Source: Juglans regia (taxonomy: Eukaryota; Streptophyta; Magnoliopsida; Fagales; Juglandaceae). From it: DNA of 64,000 nucleotides. The stretch spans positions 1,240,001 through 1,304,000 of the forward strand of contig NC_049911.1 in NCBI RefSeq assembly GCF_001411555.2. Reading direction: 5' to 3'. Position 1 is the stretch's first letter. Each line of letters opens with the position of its first letter. Both the position numbers and the translations under genes were made by a program. Below the pieces are notes generated by a model. It saw only the letters and a list, made by a program, of their open reading frames with translations. It made no database searches and was not told the origin of the DNA. Shown here in pieces: positions 59,301-64,000 of this stretch.

Positions 59301-62300
59301 CACATGACACAGCAATCAGCAATGTACATACCTCTCCTTCTAAGATTTTCAGTAGTCAACACTTTGCCCAAGGATACCACCCAACAGAAAAAAGCAACCT
59401 TGAAAGGAACTTTCACTTTCCATATGTTTTTCCAGGGAAATTCACAACTCCTGTGACTGGTTAATAATCTGTAAAAAGAGGAGACTGAGAACTTAATATT
59501 TCCTGCAGGAATTCACAACTCATAATTTTTTTAAACACCATAAGCCAAGCATCTAACATGCCAAAGTGTTTGTTGACTATTTCAGTTCCTCGCATAGTAA
59601 CCCAATTCATAAATTAAAGGCTACATTGTAAGTTTTTAATAATTAGCCTGTCGTTCCCTTTGAAAACAAAATTGGGCACACCTGGAACCCACATGAAAGA
59701 ACTTACCTTTTCATGGTGGGCATGTCCCATCGCATCGTTTTGCCCATCCTATCTCACCCAAGCATAGAATGAGTTAAAAAGATTAGTCTCCAAATCCTAT
59801 GCTGCTCTGATAAAGTCCACTGCCCATTGAGGTTATCCGTTCGGAAATTTAAATTATGCCACTGATGCATCCTTAGGCTGAGCAATGGGCAATGGTTCCT
59901 GAAAATCCACAATGCCACCCATATCTAGTGAATGGACAACAGAACTGCACGAATTCCATCAGTTGGAGATGAAAGAAAGTGGTTTAAAACAAAAGAGCAG
60001 CACATGCAGATAGAATAACAATTGCCAAGATCCAAATCTCCTATAATACTGTCCCATCCGAAGTTTGTCTTTTTCATTTTGTTCTGTACTGTTAACTTGT
60101 TTATTTTGGTTTCTCAAAATGTACTCATATAATTTAAATCTATGTTGCAGTTATCGTTGGCCGCATTTAACTTGCGTGATCGTGACATCACTTCAAAGGT
60201 ATTCCTTTGTATTCCTAACCTTATGTTTGATAGTGATGTTTAGTGAGGGATTATACTGCAACTTTTCCTTTGCTGAATTTTTATGTGCTCTATGGTCCAT
60301 TTTCATTGCCTTTATATTTTATATTCTTAGTTTACTTGCTTATTAAAGTAAATTCTATTATTAGCGGTTTGGAAATTATGATCCAATTCACACCGTATTA
60401 CTGAGAAGTGTAGTATAATATTTCTTAAACACACATAATTCTATGAATTGATTGGGTCTAAGTTTTGAGATGACTATCACCTGTGTGGTTTTCACATGTA
60501 AAAGGGCATGCGAACTATGTGTAAAAGGTGGATTTTCAGGGTCTAAAAGGGCATGCGAGCTGTCCATTGCTTTATATTTTAGCTAATGCTTTTTAAGAGT
60601 CTTATGTTCTGATAGATAGTTGTATATAAGGGGTATTTTAGATATACTGGAGTTTAGCCTTCCTGTTTTGTGACTTTCACCATATTCTTCTAATGGGCTG
60701 GAATACTATATACGTGGATGATAACTGTATGATTACGTCATATTGATGATCCTAGAGCACTGGTAGCTCTAGGATTTGTTGATCAGGACTCAGGAGGCCT
60801 CCGTGGAGACCTCTCAAACAAGAAATGGATTTCAAATTTTGAGATTTTCTTGCTTCTTCTGTTAGGTTAACCTTTTGATGATTGAACCTATGACCCCATT
60901 GCTTTGGTTTTAAGTATTGTTTGCTCAAAATTGCTGGACACTGAACTTACACCACATTTGTTTTTAGTGTTTTTCCTTCTAGTATATGAGTACACGGGGA
61001 CTTGGGCTATGCCTATTACTCGTCAGTAAAATTCTTGTTTGCTGATAAAAAAAATAAAGTTCATGAGTGCTTGTCATTGTTTTATAGGCAGTGTGAAAAT
61101 TACATGTGCCATGAGTAGTATATACACATGTAGCTAGCTAAACAATTACTCCATATCAGCTGTTTCTGATAAAAGGTGCTTATATATCTGAATGCCTGAG
61201 TTTGTCAGTTCACGGAAGTTTGTTTAAGTGCTTGTATCAGATTCATTCATGTTTTGATCAGGCTTGCCGTACTTACTTTCAGTTAAGCTAAATGTACCTA
61301 TCAAAAAAAAACTTTCAGTTAAGCTAAATGTATTTTATTTTATTCAGAGTGATCCCATGGCAGTGGTGTACGCTAAGAAAATAGATGGAAAACTGGATGA
61401 GTTAGGTCGCACTGAGGTTGTACTGAATAGCTTGAATCCCACGTGGATAGAAAAAGTTACAGTTGCATTCCAGTTCGAGATCATGCAGCCGTTCGTGTAA
61501 GCTTTGCAACTTCCTTTAAGTGCTTATCTTTGTGGAGATATATCTTGTTTACAGCAAGTCCCGTTTTAATTTGATTGCTTTTGACTCATGATTCCTCCTT
61601 TCTTTTTTGATCCAGATTTCATGTGTATGATATTGATACAAAATATTATAATGTACCCGTGAAGGTATATCATAGTTTCTGCTTAGTATCTATCATTTCG
61701 ATTTCCCATGTACATGGGCTATGCCTACTTTCTACCATCAATAAAATTATTATTAATCAATCAAAGAAAAAAGTATTTATCATTTCAGTTCATATTTTAT
61801 AGATTTTGTTTGTTCAATTATAAGTTGCACTGAAATATACCATAAACAAACTTATCAAAATATATATATATACACACCATAAACAAAAAAAGATCAACAT
61901 GCTAGTGTTACTATGGTAGTATCTCTGCCAATCTTAAGTGCTGAATACTGCAATTTGCAAGGTAAAAGTCTTATACATTGTAAAGTGTGAATTGTATACT
62001 GATTTCTCTGAGAAAATGTGTGTTGATCACACTATACTTTTGCAATTCTGCTGAGCGGTAGTTTTGTTGTTACATGTTAATAAACATTGAAATAGCAACA
62101 AAGTTAGTTAATAAACAATTATAAACAGATATCTGATGTCAATTGTGTATGTATGTATGTACGTATGTACATATGTATGTATGCATATGTATCCTTTTGC
62201 CTTGCAGACATTGAAATTGGAGGATCAAGATTTTCTTGGAGAGGCCACTTGTGTTCTATCAGAGGTATCACCTTGGGATACATAGTGCTTTTTCACTAAG

Positions 62301-63910
62301 CTAGTGTAAATTGAGTGCAAAGTTATTTGATTATAGGATTTCCACCTTACAAATTTTAACAGCAGAAAGACCATTGTGTGAGCTAGTTCCCTACTTTAGA
62401 GATATTTTATTATATTAGATTACATGCTTTCCAACTGCTGCCATTTTCAAATAAGTGGCTTAAATTATTTTATGTTGTTTTGCTCATCATGTGATGAACA
62501 TCAATATCCCTTCACTCTCTCTCTTTTACATGGCAGATAGTGACAAAACAAAGTCGGAGTTTAACCCTAAATCTCCATGGCAAAAGTGGGCATACTGGTT
62601 TGAGGAACTTAGGGGTACTCACAATTCATGCAGAGGAATTGGTTGCTTCAAGGAGTGCAGTTGAGATCACATTACGTTGTTCATACTTGGATAACAAGGA
62701 CCTATTTTCTAAAAGTGTATGTATTTGCAAAGCAGATACCTTAAAAGGTTTTTGTGTCACTTATGCATGTATATTCCTGATTATGTTTCATTTTTAAATT
62801 TTGTCATTTTATTCTAGGATCCATTTTTAAGAGTATCTAGAATTGTTGAGAGTGGGGGCTCCATTCCAATATGCAAGACTGAGGTGGTGAACAACAATTT
62901 AAATCCAACTTGGAAACCCCTATGCCTGAGTATGCAGCAGTTTGGAAGTAAGGTAAGTTTGTCACCTTATGATTCTTGGTCGCATCAGATCATAGATTAT
63001 TGGATGTTCTATTATTTTGATGATTAAGACGATGCATATGGCACATAAAGCTTGACTTGATACAGGATAACCCATTAATTATCGAGTGCTTTGATTTCAA
63101 CAGCAGTGGCAATCATGTGCTCATTGGGTAGGTGGAACTCATCGAATGTAGAGATTCATGTTGATTTGTTTTCCATTTTGCTTGTTATCACGGTTTAGTC
63201 TCTGGTCTAAAGAAAATCATTTATTTAAATTTACCTCATCAGTAAGCTTCAGAAGTCAGTGGCAGACTTGGAAAAACTTCATAAAGGTAGAAGTGGTGCC
63301 AATCTTATCTTAACATCTCATCATGGTCATGAGAAGGTACGTATTCATTCCTGCAGAAAGATTTTATAAAATATTTTATGTTAATCCTTTTATTTATATC
63401 CTCATTTGTCCAATAATTTGTCAATATAGGTTTTATCGCTAAACTAGCACGCACAGGCGATGCTTATTTATATGTCCCTTATGCTTGGGCTTTTGCCTAT
63501 TCTTAATTAGTAAAATTTTGTTTACCAATAAAAAAATTGTCAATATAGATTTTAAAGGGACAGCTGTTTGTGGATCAATTTTGCGAGAAGGAGCAATACA
63601 GCTTTCTTGATTACATTTCTAGTGGATTTGAGCTTAACTTTATGGTTGCTATTGACTTTACAGGTAAATATTATTTGAATTTCTATAGGAATAATTTAGC
63701 ATACTTGTGGTAATTGAATTTGTTTGGTTTTTCACTTATAAAAAAAAAAATTGCTTGGTTCGCTTTTTCTAGTTATAAAGGCTTTTGCTGCATGTCTTAT
63801 TCATAATTTGAATATTTAAGTTATTTTTTCCAGCCTCAAATGGAAATCCTCGGAATCCAGATTCTTTACACTACATCGATCCTTCTGGCCGGTTGAATTC
63901 ATATCAGAAG
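56312..63910 (+). CDS. BONZAI/copine protein, 5' part (gene continues past the window)
   Basis: Calcium-dependent phospholipid-binding copine of the plant BONZAI family, which acts at the plasma membrane and represses immune-receptor-driven defence. Exons seen: 56312-56479, 60151-60198, 61348-61496, 61616-61664, 62208-62264, 62537-62716, 62818-62952, 63066-63127, 63243-63336, 63549-63663, 63834-63910; 378 codons, all in frame. The start MGNCFSD gives a myristoylated Gly2 and a likely palmitoylated Cys4. C2A (about residues 55-165) holds NLRDRDITSKSDPMAVVY and VYDIDTKYYN; C2B (about 185-305) holds NKDLFSKSDPFLRVSRI and LNPTWKPL. Then GFELNFMVAIDFTASNGNP opens the vWA domain, whose rest is outside. 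I think it is nearest to BON3 from the VPVKTLKLEDQDFLGEA style, with moderate confidence. Introns carry many retro-insertions. Confidence 0.92.
57632..58002. mobile_element. MITE, GAGATGAG family (copy 3) in BONZAI intron 1
   Basis: Ends gagcttgtttgggaac and (complement) gagggctcgtttgagaag, with tctcatctcatctcatctca next to the left end and ctcgtctcacttctc next to the right end. Confidence 0.75.
58845..59532 (-). mobile_element. 5'-truncated LINE with zf-RVT end in BONZAI intron 1
   Basis: The minus-strand frame 59416-59015 reads MKVPFKVAFFCWVVSLGKVL, then the zinc-binding CCVMCKKDGESVNHLFLHC (C-X2-C...H-X4-C) and WKMIPSCLMWCLWFERNERC. The tail on the plus strand is T-rich with ataagtaattaaagatttta. 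Target duplication actcataattttttt at 58845-58859 and about 59518-59532. Confidence 0.85.
59533..60150. other. Rest of BONZAI intron 1
   Basis: No gene or clear repeat is recognised. Confidence 0.5.
60980..61055 (+). mobile_element. LINE 3'-tail fragment in BONZAI intron 2 (copy a)
   Basis: gtacacggggacttgggcta, then tgcctattactcgtcagtaa and a tail tgctgataaaaaaaa. It matches the tail family of 58861-58930 in the same sense as the gene. No target duplication was found. Confidence 0.65.
61275..61332 (+). repeat. Micro-LINE insertion with perfect 22-bp target duplication
   Basis: The 22-bp unit beginning actttcagttaagct occurs at 61275-61296 and at 61311-61332 without mismatch. Only cctatcaaaaaaaa (14 nt) lies between. 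The right copy is 15 bp from the acceptor of exon 3. Confidence 0.85.
61685..61790 (+). mobile_element. LINE 3'-tail fragment in BONZAI intron 4 (copy b)
   Basis: tgtacatgggctatgcctac, then catcaataaaattattatta and an A-rich end, flanked by agtatctatcatttcgatt (61685-61703) and agtatttatcatttcagtt (61772-61790). Confidence 0.7.
63418..63554 (+). mobile_element. LINE 3'-tail fragment duplicating the exon 10 acceptor of BONZAI (copy c)
   Basis: About 101 bp (63436-63536; gtcccttatgcttgggcttt, then taaaattttgtttaccaata plus poly(A)) are flanked by ttgtcaatataggtttta (63418-63435) and ttgtcaatatagatttta (63537-63554), one mismatch. The duplicated target spans the intron/exon junction, so two acceptors exist, at 63429/63430 and 63548/63549. 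The second opens the conserved exon (ILKGQLFVDQ). Confidence 0.85.
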
Positions 63911-64000
63911 GTAAGGGCCGTAAGGCTGTGCATCCTCTGGTGCTTTCAAGAGGGTATTAGTTTCACTCTGAAATTTGTATAGGTGTTTTTTTCATTTACA

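Overview
The window is nuclear DNA of a flowering plant. It holds multi-exon genes with GT-AG introns, plant-specific gene families (bifunctional dehydroquinate dehydratase/shikimate dehydrogenase, a DCD-domain protein, a BONZAI/copine), plant LINEs with a C-terminal RNase H, Ty3/gypsy LTR elements and many AT-rich MITEs. The repeated MITE with GAGATGAG-type ends suggests a woody eudicot, perhaps Fagales/Juglandaceae. That placement is inference and cannot be proved from the sequence.

Layout. 1-1288: AT-rich intergenic DNA. 1289-8615: an almost complete but decayed LINE (+), flanked by a 15-16 bp target duplication and itself interrupted by a 1.39-kb solo LTR (AGAAG target duplication) and by a MITE. 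9515-12952: first DHQ-SDH gene (10 exons, 530 aa). 13380-17780: a tRNA-derived SINE and a Tat-like Ty3/gypsy element (-) that has lost its integrase. 18-22 kb: repeat debris. 22214-27675: second DHQ-SDH gene (11 exons, 531 aa), same strand. 28.0-37.4 kb: an LTR-like fragment, an hAT-type element with a PIF/Harbinger-type MITE nested in it, an LTR in reverse orientation, a foldback MITE and a ~3.4-kb LTR followed by an initiator-Met primer binding site. 38364-38675: small uL18-like ribosomal protein. 40.4-45.0 kb: DCD-domain gene. 45703-50290: second LINE (-). 51-55.4 kb: microsatellite-rich DNA with a striking 94-bp palindrome and a 5'-truncated LINE. 56312 to the right edge: a BONZAI/copine gene, cut by the window end.

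Biology. The two DHQ-SDH copies are a tandem pair encoding steps 3 and 4 of the shikimate pathway. Copy 1 keeps every SDH substrate residue I could place. Copy 2 keeps the catalytic Lys and Asp but replaces the conserved substrate-contact Asn by Ser and the Thr before the catalytic Asp by Val, which suggests a changed dehydrogenase activity. Neither copy shows a plastid transit peptide.

The most unusual structural theme is a LINE family ending in ACTTATC/CCTATC plus poly(A). It has left very short, strongly 5'-truncated insertions with 15-22 bp target duplications all over the genes. One duplicates the 5' splice site of exon 5 of DHQ-SDH copy 2. Another landed inside BONZAI exon 10 and duplicated the 3' splice site, so that the downstream copy restores the exon.
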